Part shown: piece by piece, positions 11,770-23,165 of the stretch
Position numbering within the stretch: position 1 is the stretch's first letter
Layout: the number at the start of each line of letters is the position of its first letter
Source of the DNA: Anastrepha obliqua
Lineage: Eukaryota; Arthropoda; Insecta; Diptera; Tephritidae
Direction: 5' to 3'
Length of the DNA stretch: 64,000 nt
Assembly (NCBI RefSeq): GCF_027943255.1
Contig: NC_072896.1
Coordinates: forward strand, 41,318,501 to 41,382,500
Notes under the pieces: generated by a model
What the model saw: only the letters and a program-made list of their open reading frames with translations
Databases searched by the model: none
What the model was told of the DNA's origin: nothing
Translations under genes and position numbers: made by a program

Positions 11770-12375
11770 TGACTAATACACCCCAGACTCAATTAGCACA
11801 AAAGGTGCCATTTTGGTACACCACTAGTAGAATAACTGCCGTTATTTAAACAAACCATCTTGATTTGACTATAAATCTGTCTATGCCACCTATTTTCTCT
11901 CCTGCAAATTCTACCAAGTTATTCATAGAGAATTTCCCCAGCATTCAATGTTGTTGAACACCCAGGCTTGAGCATTCACACAGATAGTGGAAGACTGCCT
12001 CCCTAGAATGTTCTTGATTGCAGCTTCTACATCTATCGTTATACGGCTATCACATGTTTCTAGCATGAGCCCCGATAGGCTAGTGGCTGGTTATTGTTGA
12101 CGTCATTCTAAAGATGTCCATGCTTGGCTTTCGTAACAGCTGGCAGTTCTCAACTTATTGTACTCTGGCCACGTTTCCTTCACTATTTTGCAGGTTTCGG
12201 TGTTGGTTTTTCTGTCAACAGTCTTCTTCTGGAATTGCAAAAAGATTTGCCTTTGGTAGACGCTTCGGGGACAGCCCACTCCTGCCCCTTCGGATACTCT
12301 AGTGGAAGCCTCCTGTCTTGCCGGATCATCAGCTTTCTTATTTCCTTCTATGTTCCTATGGCCAGGTGATGTCTA
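11770..12375 (-). pseudogene. LINE RNase H fragment inserted in the RTE-like LINE
   Basis: Complement gives GHRNIEGNKKADDPARQE (the RNase H His/Asp end) and downstream residues to about 11775. It separates the two halves of the + strand LINE RT (11760 and 12795), so it arrived later or by rearrangement. Confidence 0.65.
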
Positions 12376-12597
12376 TCGTGCGTGCTAAGGCATTTAACGC
12401 ATTCCCGCCGGTGACCGAATTTGTTGTTCTCGGCATCTGGCGGCTCTGTAACTCCAAGATTATTTAATCGGATGGCGCTGTGGTAACCGTAATTACATAA
12501 CACTCAGTGAGAGCTGCCGACTATGCCTGCGTTAGATGTAAACTATTTCTCTCATTGTGCTCTTTGTCGTTCGTTCCGCGCTTTCGCTTGCAGTTCA

Positions 12598-12673
12598 AGC
12601 AAGGTAACAACGCATGAGCAAGATAACGACGAATGAGTAAGATAACGACAATTGAGCAAGATAACGACACATT
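12598..12673. repeat. 19-bp minisatellite, four units
   Basis: Units at 12598, 12617, 12636 and 12655, each an AGCAAGATAACGACNNATG variant. The rest of 12376-12794 has no recognised feature. Confidence 0.8.
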
Positions 12674-12794
12674 TTTTCGTGCGTGCAGCCGGCTAAATCG
12701 AATTATAAGACGTTATCACGTCAAAAATACATGCTTCTCATAGTTGTTGCGAATGATTTCTGTTTATCCTGCAATTAAGTTAAAGCAGCATTAT

Positions 12795-13145
12795 ACAGGA
12801 ATGCGACCTGCCGCATCAGCCACAAAAAAGAGCTGAGCCGACATATAACTATCACAGCAGGCGTCCGTCAGGGCTATTATTTCCGCTACTCTTCAGCATT
12901 GTTCTGGATAGCATTATGAACAAAGCAACGCGCGAGACAAATGGAATAACATGAAAACTATACGGACGACTCGAATATCTGGACTATGCCGATGATATTT
13001 GTCCAATGACGCATACCTTCATTGACATGTCAAAAAAATTGCTGCTTGTGTAAGAAACAACGGGAAAACTAGCCCTGAAGATAAACATCGCTAAAACCAA
13101 AGTAATGCGCCTAAATTCAACCTGCACACAAAGATTCGAGCTCAA
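12795..13145 (+). pseudogene. LINE RT continuation with YADD motif
   Basis: ITAGVRQG, then LEYLDYADDICPMTHTFIDM (catalytic YADD) and LKINIAKTKVMRLNSTC, the downstream half of the RT begun at 11316. One or two frameshifts. Confidence 0.72.
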
Positions 13146-14040
13146 TTAATTAAATTATAGCTTAGAAAAAAATCAATCACATGCATGCATTCCTTCAGGG
13201 GGATTCGAAACTGAGTTTGAATCTATGCCCCAGTGGATTTTTTTCTTATAATTTATGCACCATCCGAATCTACTCGGAACGATGTCGAAAAAGAAAATTG
13301 CCAGCTCTGATATAGTCACTTAGTATATTTATATACAAAAAAAACGCCGTACAACTAAGTAGTCTTTCAATGACATATTTTATCTCCCAATATAGTCTAC
13401 CTCTACCCACTTTTAGTGACTTTATCGTTGAATAAACATATTCATGCATGCACGTATAAAAATATATTTATCGTTTATTTTAAGTCGCCGACGCTGTGAA
13501 TATTTATTTATGGCACAGCTCAAAAAATAAAACAAAATCCAATGCTTGAAGAAATGAATGAGTTTTGTTAGCTTTGTTTATAATTATTGCATAAGTATGA
13601 ATATCCATATTCATGCGTATATGTGTATGTGCGTGTAAACTGCACGTGCATACATAAACATTGCATGTCGAGCAAGTTTAATAATGCCGAACTAAAGCGA
13701 CCAACAAATCGGTTGTAAATAAATATTCTTGCGGCTGTGGTTGAAGGTACACAACCACCCTCCATTCCAAAAAAAGAAATTTTGGTAAATAGAAAGGACT
13801 CAAGTGGTTATCCAATAAGAAATTTTTAAATTTGATATGCGTGACCAGTAGCTGGATTCTAATATGAATCCAAGAAGTGAATTTTGGCGATATTTTCAAT
13901 TCTGGCTAAAAAAAATTTCACAAAATCCCCATCCTTGCTTTATTTTCTTACCAAATAATGCATGCCAGTTAGTTTTGAAAAGTCATAAGCTAAAAATTCG
14001 ATTCTAACATATTTGCCATCCTTTAGTTTTCTTCTTCCCA
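13146..14040. other. No gene recognised
   Basis: AT-rich; - strand ORFs at 13568-13899 lack motifs. Confidence 0.55.
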
Positions 14041-14600
14041 ACTTCTGCAGTGCCTTTCAGGCTGAACTGATGGAAGTAATAAAAGCCCAGACACTGGTAT
14101 ACTGTGATGCGTTACCTAGAATTGATATCCACCTTCTCACTGATAGTTAAGCAGCGATAAAATTCCGCACAAAGCCGTCGATAACCTCCAAGTTAGCCAT
14201 GAAAAGCAGCACATTTCTTAACGAGATGACCGATTCATTTCACTTGAAGGTAACTTGGGCTTCTAGCCATTGCGCCATTGAGGGGAATTGTAGAAATAAT
14301 GAGCTAGCGAGAATTGGCACCAAGCTGAATGATGAGTACACAGACAACGACATAGGCATGCTCTTGCAGACCTGTAAGTTACTTATTTTTGAGGAAATTG
14401 TAAGAACAGTGAATGAAAAATGGCGTAATGAACTGACCTGCAGAATAGCTCGTCAATTGTGGTCGGCTCTGTGCTAAACGCACAGAATTTCTGCTAAGCC
14501 AAAATAAGCACAGTCTTAGCACATTGATTTCCGTTATAACATAGCACTGCCTAATAGACGGCACATAATACTTAATCGAAATACCGGAACAACCTTTCAT
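14041..14600 (+). pseudogene. LINE RNase H fragment
   Basis: FQAELMEVIKAQ (catalytic Glu region), HLLTDS with Asp, VTWASSHCAIEGNCRNNELA (catalytic His replaced around SSHC), then EKWRNELTCRIARQLW. Stops at 14149 and 14476. Confidence 0.7.
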
Positions 14601-15289
14601 TTTTTACTTAGTGAAAATTTAACTTAATTTTCTTGCATTTAAAATTTAGCATTTCTCTTCAACCACACCAGCGACACCTGCGACTATCTATTCTAATTTT
14701 CTTCGCAGATTTCCGTCGGTAGAAAGCCAGAATGGTAGTTAAGAAAAATTGTCTTAATAAGGCACTTTAATGTGAATAACTTAGTTATATCATCACCGGA
14801 AAATGAGTTTCTAACTAGGAGCTTCGATTGACTTGTCAAATGTTTTACCGAAACGCGCAAAATTCTTCAAACAGTATAAGTATATGATGATATTTGTTTA
14901 TTCTTTACGGAAATTTACGAGTGGCACAACCGATTTCAATTGGATAGGTAGACGGCTAGTGATAGAGTGGAATATGCTAAAAAAATAGTGCGGAAAAGTG
15001 CGTGATTTTACACCTAAAAAAATCGTGTTGGGGATTCTTCAGAAACTGTGTATCGGAATGTGGAAGAGTCTTTACATCAACGTAAGCTCAAATCAAGACA
15101 AATACAGTTTCGGGAGTAGATTGCAACGTGCGACAGTAAAAGTTGTCCAGAAAAAATTAAACTGCAGATTTTATATGTGTAGATATATTGCACACTTAGT
15201 TTTTCATTTTCTTTTCGATTTATTTGATTACGGGCCTTTAAAGTTTCAAAGCGTTTGCTTTTTGAACCACCTATTTTTTTGAGAATGGT
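14601..15289. other. No gene recognised
   Basis: A 94-codon ORF at 14998-15282 has no recognisable domain; it is probably incidental. Confidence 0.5.
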
Positions 15290-16095
15290 AACACAAATGA
15301 CATGTCAAATGTGTTCATAATTTACTTAAAGGTTTGACATTTACGAAATGGGACGCTATACGCTTGAACAAAATTGGGAAATATTGAAAACCTATTTCCA
15401 AAGTGGTGAGTCTTCTTCTTCTTTTCTGATTTTCACATCGGTGGCTAAGTCAATAAGCAAAATTGTCGGATTTGGGGCTCAGAAAATCCACACGTTACTG
15501 TAGAGAAGCAAATGTATCCACGACGAGTCACTGTTTGGTGCGGTTTTTGGTCTGGCGGCATCATCGGGCCATTTTTTTTCGAAAAGGAGAGAAGAGCCGC
15601 GGTTACAATAAATGGCGAGCGTTACCGTGACATGCTCAAGGAGTTTTTGCTTCCAAAAATTGAAGAGGATGACATGGACGACATTTGGTTTCAACAGGAA
15701 ACACACACTGCCAAAGTTACACTCGAACTTTTGGCTGACGTTTTTGAAAACCGAATAATCAGCCGAAATTTCGATATCAATTGGCCGTCTCGGAGCTGTG
15801 ATTTAAGCCCGTTGGACTATTTTTAGTGGGGAGACGATTGATGCTTTAAAACACGAAATCGAAGTTGCCCTTCATGAAATTGGAGCACAAACAATCGAAA
15901 ATGTGCTTAAAAATTGGGTTGATTGAATGGCCTATTGTAAAGCCAGTCGTGGCTGTCATTTGAACGATATTATTTTTCATTCATAAATGACAATGTTCAA
16001 TCTTCAAAATAAAAAAAAGTTTGAAAAAATATCGAATAGTTTTTTCTTTTTATAGCCGATTCAAAAAGCAAATTTTACAAGGCCCACCCTATATA
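15290..16095 (+). mobile_element. rosa-like (DD41D) mariner-type remnant
   Basis: The 5' part has MGRYTLEQNWEILKTYFQSG (HTH start, at 15346). A deletion joins it to 15460-15826: MYPRRVTVWCGFWSGGI, VTINGERYRDML, DIWFQQETHTAKV (second Asp now Glu), NWPSRSCDLSPLDYF. The end near 16095 is inferred from CAAGGCCCACCCTATA. Confidence 0.72.
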
Positions 16096-16304
16096 AACAG
16101 AGGTATCCACTGCGTATACTTTATTTCGTAGGAGAAAAGTTTAACTATTTTTTTTTACATTTAAACAGCAAGAAGAATGACGTTGAGATATGTATTACTA
16201 CATATGTAGGTGTATCTTTAATATATATAGTTTTTTCAAAATATTTCATTAGGATATTTCAAGAATATTTAAGGATATATTTTTCAAAGGACTTTATTTT
16301 ATTA

Positions 16305-16674
16305 TAAAGGGTTTTTCAATTGGTGCGGGTTGATTTTGGCGCCCTGTGGCAGCCATTTTGTTTTGGTGACATCTGTCAAATCTTTTGTTTATTATTCATT
16401 TGTTTATGCAAAATCATCACGGCAAGTTACACGATTGAACAGCACGTTCAAATGATAAAACTTTATTATAAAAATGAGTGTTCATTAACGCAAACGTTGC
16501 GCGCATTGCGCCCATTTTTCGGTAGACGTGGTGGCCCTTCCAATTTCTAATGGCCCATATTGAACCATATGGACCTAGACGACATGTGGTTCCAGCAGGA
16601 CGGCGCTACGTGCCACACAGCAAACGCCATTTTATTCCATTTCAACATCTACCCGCCCTTATTGAAAAATCCTA
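16305..16674 (+). mobile_element. rosa-like MITE, about 370 bp
   Basis: TIRs: GGGTTTTTCAATTGGTGCGG on the left and a diverged complement ending ATTGAAAAATCC. TA on both sides. Inside, the HTH start (YTIEQHVQMIKLYYKNECS, LRALRPFFG) is fused directly to a DMWFQQDGATCHTAN segment. Confidence 0.82.
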
Positions 16675-17024
16675 TATTTGTTAGTGCAAAGTAGACAACA
16701 AATTTTTTAATAGGTGTATATATCCACTTTGGTTTGATTTCCATGTTAATATCATAGAGTAAGTATAATTATTTAAAACCATTTTTTGAAAATTTCGCCC
16801 TTTGCATCTTTAAAGTCCTTTAAAAAATTAAATTCCTAAGGAAATGAAAAACTGAGTATGCAGCATTGCTATATAAAATCTGTAATTTCACGTGTATATG
16901 AAAATTGTTTTATATATATACCAGGTGCAATTGTGCAACGTTTCTAAGAAATAAGTAAACATCATTAATAAAACAAAGTGCGTGTAGCGCAGTACACATA
17001 ACAGAAGTGAAACTTTCATGGCAG

Positions 17025-17610
17025 ACAAAGAAAGAGGGCGAGACCCGAGAGAGAATGAGAGATAGGGAGAGAGAAAGAATATATATCTAAATAAATTCAC
17101 AACATTTGCAGAGAATACAAATAGACAAAATTTACAAAAAACGGAGAAGGGTCAACCGGTGTAGGTAAACGCCGGACACAAGCCGTGGCAACAACGAACA
17201 CTACTCCGAGCGTTTATCACCTGCACAAACGCAGCTATTCCAGGACCGCAGCAACTCCACAAATTCCCGCAAGGCAATACCAACAAATCCGACGCCGGAA
17301 TGGATGGCACTTTATAGTACGCACAAGCAAGGCACAAAAAACACCAAAAAAATTGGGACCAAAAACGCCCCAAACAGTAGCAAATATAACGCCCAAAAGT
17401 AGGCCCCAAAAATATATTTTCTACAAGTTTGCACCAACAAACAAGCGTCAAAAAGTAGGCAGTGTTATTCCTCACTAGAAAATAGCAACCACAAGAAGAA
17501 ACTCAGGAAAAATAGCCTAAAGCGTATCTAAGATATATATAAGGTATAGCTCTCTCTCTCCTTTTCCTCTACATTATATCTTTTTTCTCTCTCGCGGAAC
17601 GAAAAACGAA
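17025..17610. promoter_or_regulatory. GAGA- and CT-rich tracts, possible regulatory DNA
   Basis: A purine tract (17025-17082, GAGAGAGAATGAGAG type) and a pyrimidine tract (17550-17605, CTCTCTCTCTCC and TTCTCTCTCGCG) flank a 97-codon ORF at 17185-17478 that I do not recognise. GAGA tracts often mark open fly chromatin. Composition only. Confidence 0.25.
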
Positions 17611-19499
17611 AAACAATACCATAAATGTTTCTTTCTCCCGAAAAACCATCGATACCTCGTTTGATATGTAATTGGCAAAGCGCACACAATTCCACATCGA
17701 AGCAGAACACGAATATGTTGATGAATGAAAAATATCATACAATATACCACATACCGTTTTTTTTTTAATAGAGGGTACACCTGAATTTTTCTGAATCTAT
17801 CAGCTTTCTCAATTCGAACGATTGCGCTACTGTGCTGGGTATTTTTATCTGCCTTACTGAACAGCTTCCCTCCTCATCAATAGCAGTTTCAGCAAGTACA
17901 GAAGGTATAGATAGCAGCATATACGCAGAAAACAAAAACAGTGAATGCTGCCAATATTTACATAATGGCCTTCGTCAAGCGCCCGGGGTGCAGCTATCAA
18001 CATCGTAAACACTCGAAAAGCGCAGTCTTACGAATACTTAAGAGTCCCCATCCTCTCATTTGTACGTTTACTTACAGCGTGCCACAACTGCTGTTATCCT
18101 TCAAAAAGTTAAAAATATTATCTGTCAATTTGTATTTGGCACTGTCGCCATTTAAATCCTTCCCCCTTCTATCAGAACCTTTACCCCTAGATCGGCACGC
18201 TGTTTTCATGGCCCAGATTGGTTGCAAATGTGGTCTGTTGCGACTGCAGATTCAAGTTGGCCTGCCATTGCAGAATATTTACTCAATAGACAGATATACA
18301 CTGTTGTTGTGCAACAAAAAAGTGGCAAACAGTTGAAAGTGACATTCCTCCACTTGAGCGGAAGGAGAATTTGTCAAGATTGAAATTATACATTGGTCTT
18401 ACTGTTTAGCTCCCTTTTCGCTGCTACTTGTTGAATTCATTTGGTTTGTTTTGTATTCTGAGGAGGACAGCTTTGACCGTCAGATGCCTCAGAAACATAG
18501 CAAATCATAGGGAATGAGTATTGGGAAAAGAATAAACGGAGCTTAGTGCAGATGAACGTATGGCAGTGTTTCAAATCTAATAAACTTGTAGGCAAATTAA
18601 GTATTAGCTTTTAAAAAGACCTTCGCAATGAACTTTCTTTCAGATGCGTTGCATTTTATGTATGTATGAGTATTAAATTGCCTAAAATGGGATGCTGTCC
18701 TCAATAAAACGATGTGGTATAACATTTTTTATTTTTTATATTCACGATTCTTATTCATTTTTGGAAGCGTGTACAATTGCACCTATTTTATATAAAAGGA
18801 TACTATAATAATAAGCAATTTTCATTTGATAATTTAACATGTTTTAAGAGCATTTTACAATATATATTAATATAATCGCAATTCACTCTCCTAAGGCCTG
18901 TTACCGTTTACTTGATTTAGTATAATATGAATACGCAATAATGACAATGAATTTATCTTCATTTGCATTGATAGTATTTTTCGTTTGCTTTGTGAAAGTC
19001 CTTCAATTTATTCAATATAAATTCTTCCGACTCAATGATGTCCTCGCGATTCTAGAACTATTAATTTTGATAGTGCTGTTAAAACTTAAAAAAAGGTGGA
19101 TTCTTAGGAGTACCCCCACCCACGTTCTGTTAACCTTTTATCAGTATTAGTGTGCAGAGTAATTTTGCATAGAAATGAGGGAAATAGCCGTATAACTTCT
19201 GCGACGTGGGCATTGTACTGCCAGATACGAAGCCCCACAATTTGCAATGATGTGCAACAGAATGTGGTGCTCAGACAGAGTGGCTTCATGTCTAAAAAAA
19301 CCTCTTTTGGAGGATTTTAAAATAAAATATAATTTTGGTGAATATGTCGTTATGGATAAGTCAAAAGTTGCGCGAGAAAAAGAATAAAAAAGGGGTAGGG
19401 AAAATTTGCTGTGAAACGAGCATGATTAAGTGTGTTGAAAAGCAGTTTCCTTTAATGATAGGGTAAGAAGGTCTGGTGGTTGCCAATATGATACACTTA
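17611..19499. other. No gene recognised
   Basis: A 131-codon ORF (17941-18336) and a hydrophobic 69-codon ORF (18941-19150) show no family resemblance. No TE termini were seen, so this may be unique host DNA. Confidence 0.45.
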
Positions 19500-20480
19500 G
19501 ATCTATTGTAGGACCGTTGTGATACCACTCCTTACACTATGGAGTCTCTTTTAAACTATCCTGTGGCTTTTATAAACGAGCTTAGCTTCGCTAGTTTAAG
19601 ATGCGTCATATCAGCTACATCTGTTAAGAGTGCACTGCCAAGCGGTAAAGTCTTTTTCTACCTAACCCTTCACACTCGCACAGAAGGTGTCTAATAGTTT
19701 CCTCCTCTTCTGTATTGTATCAGCTTCTACAATAGTCGTAATATGGAATTCCCAATCTTCTAGTATTACTTTCCCAGCCTTCTAGGTTACCTATTAGACA
19801 GTGACCGGCTAATACACCCACCAAAGTTCTTATATCCTCTTTGTTGAGTGTTAGCAGTCATTTTGAAAGACCACTGTTGAGTTTCGGCCATGCCAATTTG
19901 CTTATCTATCAGAAATTTGCAAGTGGCTATGGGACTGGGTATCAAGGCTTTATCCAATTGAATAGTATGAGTTGTACCCTTTCTGGCAATCTCATCTGCT
20001 TTACAGTTCCCTGCTATATTCCTATGACCTGGCACCCAAATGAGGTTTTCATCGTAGTTAGGAGTTCATAACACAATATATGAATGCTTTCGACGAGTGT
20101 AGTTTGGATTCTAGTGCTGAATAAATGACAGTGTTTCTGGTGGATAATAATTTTGTATTTGTCAAACGAAACATTGTGATAAAGGATTTATTGAAATGAA
20201 TGCCCTTCTCGAATATGGTCGAATGACCCTTTTGGATCATTCTGAATGAGTTTATTTCCCTTAATCTAAGAGTTGATTTGGCAGCTACTTGCTTACCGAA
20301 TAGCTCGATTGGTAGTAGGTTTAGCATAATATTTAATGCATCTATAGGTGTAGTTCTAAGCGTTCAACAAATAGAAAGGCTGGCCATCTGGCCGTACCTA
20401 CCCAACGCACTATTGCTGTGTAAAGCCAATGAACGATGTAAAGGAAAAGTAGGGTGGGGACTACGATTCTTTAACAAGAG
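19500..20480 (-). pseudogene. LINE RNase H and 3' region (jockey/LOA-type)
   Basis: From the right: ALYNSI-like and PIELFGKQVAAKSTLRLREI (linker typical of these LINEs), YSALESKLHSSKA, GHRNIAGNCKADEIARKG (RNase H end), AETQQW, RGYKNFGG, then a zinc-knuckle region and LGSALLTDVADMTHLKLAKL. Several frame breaks. Confidence 0.75.
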
Positions 20481-20689
20481 AAACAATTTATCGAAAATTT
20501 CACAAACGAATGATTAAATAATAAATAACCGCATTTAAGATTTAGAAAATAACCATAGGCTCTAATTAAACTTAATTTTAATTCGAAAAAGCGTATTTTC
20601 GCATGGTGATTATGGGAAATCTATTCAAAACGTTTTAAACTAAAATATATCAAATTTTTGTTACAAAAACTGAATGTCATAAAACTTTA

Positions 20690-20935
20690 GGTGGCATGCC
20701 AGCCTTTTTAGATCCTTTCCTAGATGCTCCTTTTGAAATGCACGAAATGACAGTGACAGTTTGTCTATTTAGGAAGGGGGATCCCGAAAATTATAGAGGA
20801 CCCTCTCTCTGCTTGATGCTCTATAAAAAAGTTTTACTGGGTTTCTGTTAACACGCATTAATGTTTGGATTGATTTGAACAAAATCATTACTGAATTTCA
20901 AGCTGGTTTTCGGTTTCTTTGTTGAATTTTCATGT
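20690..20935 (+). pseudogene. LINE RT fragment, part 1
   Basis: ICLFRKGDPENYRGPSLCL (RT motif), then a frame encoding TEFQAGFR-like residues, ending near 20935 where unrelated exon-like sequence starts. Confidence 0.65.
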
Positions 20936-20950
20936 CCTTTTCTATATGAT

Positions 20951-21116
20951 ACCAAAAAATATTGAGTGGGAACGCAAAGCGTTTCAGCAACAGTTGCAGC
21001 AACAGAGAAGGCGGACAGTTTTTGACGAACCGATAACAAGCACACACGTTTCAGTGAAACAATCAATGTCGAATCGCACAGAAGATAAGACGGTAGTGAG
21101 TTCATATAACCCTCCT
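20951..21116 (+). CDS. Exon-like segment between LINE pieces
   Basis: The frame encodes NIEWERKAFQQQLQQQRRR, then a polar stretch with FDEPITST and DKTVVSSYNPP, and meets a strong donor, CCT|GTAAGT, at 21117 in phase 0. It does not look like transposase or reverse transcriptase. It lies between two parts of one LINE reverse transcriptase (20690-20935 and 21400-21545), replacing roughly 60 expected residues of it. It could be a captured host exon or chance. The upstream edge and acceptor are unclear. I do not recognise the parent gene. Confidence 0.3.
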
Positions 21117-21399
21117 GTAAGTTTTTCGTTGTCTCCATTACTTTGGAACCAACTATAAACACAATGGGAGTAATTGGGTATATCGATGGTGTATAGCCTT
21201 CATATATCTGCAAGAGAGGAACCTGGACGCAAGTACCTGTTGTGTCTTCGGACGCAAACGCGGGTCTACCCAGAATTTATACTTTTGTGGTCCCAGGGTA
21301 GAATTAGCCAAGTTGGAGGATTGTTATAGTATTAGTGGGAGCGTTCCTCCCATACCATTGGTGTGACGGCACCTCTGAGATATTTCTGACATTTTGATT

Positions 21400-21545
21400 T
21401 CAACCTCCTTCCAAATTTTAAAGCTTTTATACGAAAGCACTTCAAATGATATTTGGCTCCATGACGAATTTTCTCCCGCTTTTAACGCACATCCAGGGCT
21501 AAGACAAGGTTGCCTGCTAAGCCTAAATTTGCTCTCTGTACTTAA
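21400..21545 (+). pseudogene. LINE RT fragment, part 2
   Basis: FQILKLLYESTSNDIWLHDE and PGLRQGCLLSLNLLSVL (the RQG-PLL type RT motif). It is cut at TTAA (21542-21545) by the piggyBac-type MITE. Confidence 0.7.
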
Positions 21546-22295
21546 GGGAGGGGTCTAGGGTTTGACTTTCAAAAAATTGATTTTTTGGAAATAGCTTTTT
21601 CTTATAGTAAATCATCTCAAAAATATTGTCCCAAAATTTTAGCTCAATCGGATCAAAACTTTTGGAGTTATAGACGTTGTTGTCCCCACTCCTCTGCGAC
21701 AGCTGCGAGCGTTTGGAGCGGAGCGTTACAAAAATGCCTTTTTTTCAAACGCGTTTTTCTCGAAACCACTTTTTCAAAGTCCGTGACTATTAGAACTTCA
21801 ATAATATTTAACCGATCCTTTTCAAATTTGGTATACAACTTCTATATATAAAATACCTCCCCCCCCCACTGAGAGATTTTTCACTTTTTTTTTTTACATT
21901 AAGGGCGGTTTCCACTTATACAGCGAAAAAATCAGTGAAAATCGCACTTTTTGCTTTAAAAACGCGCTGGCAACGTAAAAATGAAAAAAAAAAATCGGAG
22001 CCATTGGGGGGAGGTTTTGGTGATAATTTAACCAAATAATTCTGTTTTTTTTATTTCAGGTGATTCTACAGCTAGATACGATAGTCACCGCAAATCACCT
22101 TTTGGAAAAGGCGTTTTCGGAAAAGTTACCTCACCGGCTTATTTCCCGATATTTTCTTACAAAAATTTAGTACAATATTGTTGAAATGATGCTTTATAAT
22201 GTACAAAAAGTTTAAATACATTTTCACTATTCATATCTCTAAAGCAAAGCCTCAAAAATTCATTAAAAAAAATGCTCAAACCCTAGACCCCTCCC
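21546..22295. mobile_element. piggyBac-type MITE, 750 bp, TTAA duplication
   Basis: The left end GGGAGGGGTCTAGGGTTTGA and the right end are exact complements over 20 bases. TTAA lies at 21542-21545 and 22296-22299, the piggyBac target duplication. No transposase is encoded. It splits a LINE RT reading frame. Confidence 0.88.
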
Positions 22296-22299
22296 TTAA

Positions 22300-23165
22300 A
22301 TGATTTAAACAATTTCCTACCTGGTGGAGTAGGAAACTGTTAATGTGGGCCGACGACTTAGTGCTTTTTGCCGAGTCTCTGAGGGAATCGCAGGGTATGA
22401 TCGATGCAATCAGCGATTTTAGCATGCAATGGGGCCTTAAAGTAAATTTTGCTAAGTCGAAATGTATGGAGTTTATAGAGTGTAGCAGAATTCTTTTGTC
22501 TTATAATAGGAAGTTTGGCGACGAGAATATCGAGATTGTTAACGAATATAAATATCTTGGCGTGCTGTTTACATACACCCTCTCTTATACGAAACACTCA
22601 ACCTACTAAATATGCATCATGCGTGCTCAAAGTCGATCATGTTTTATGGGGCACAAGCTTGTGGTGTCGATGAATACGATTCAGTTGAGAGACTTCTACG
22701 TTTCTTTATTAAAAAAGGAATTTTTTTGCCACCAAATACGATTCACATCGAAACAGATTTGCTTCCGCAATACCTACATATACTACGAGTACACATATAG
22801 TATACTTTGTCTTGCGGTGTTTCATCACAGGCTTCCGCGCATCCTGGTCGAGGAGACAATACGTCTCGGCGCTCATTGGGCGAAAAATCGGAAAAATATC
22901 TCGGTAATGTTAAATATGGATCCTCTTAATGCTTTTACTTCTGAGTCCTTGGCTGTATTCATACCGTCGTATATAGACAATCTTAAGAAGAAAAACCTTT
23001 CGACTTTTCTGGGCTCTGCTATTAAATCAGAATTCCACGAATTGTATGATAACTTAGCACTTAGAGATATTAAATATTTCAGTTATGATTTTAAGAATGT
23101 ATCTCTGATGACAGGAATTATAGTTGAAATTAACTTTCATTGCATGCTTTTTTTTAATAATAGTA
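22300..23165 (+). pseudogene. LINE RT C-terminal part, part 3
   Basis: LNDLNNFLPGGVG in one frame, then MWADDLVLFAESLRESQGMI (catalytic ADD), VNEYKYLGVLF, then FYGAQACGVDEYDSVERLLR and PPNTIHIETDLLPQYLHILR. Continuation of the RT at 21400. The clade is not assigned. Confidence 0.72.

Noticed and set aside
17185..17478. 97-codon basic ORF between GAGA tracts
   Set aside because: No recognisable domain, no splice context, and an almost equally long ORF on the opposite strand.
17941..18336. 131-codon ORF
   Set aside because: Long enough to notice, but with no motif or family resemblance and unremarkable composition. Kept only as an unresolved stretch.
18941..19150. Hydrophobic 69-codon ORF as a small membrane protein
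   Set aside because: AT-rich DNA readily gives Leu/Phe/Ile-rich frames; no other support.
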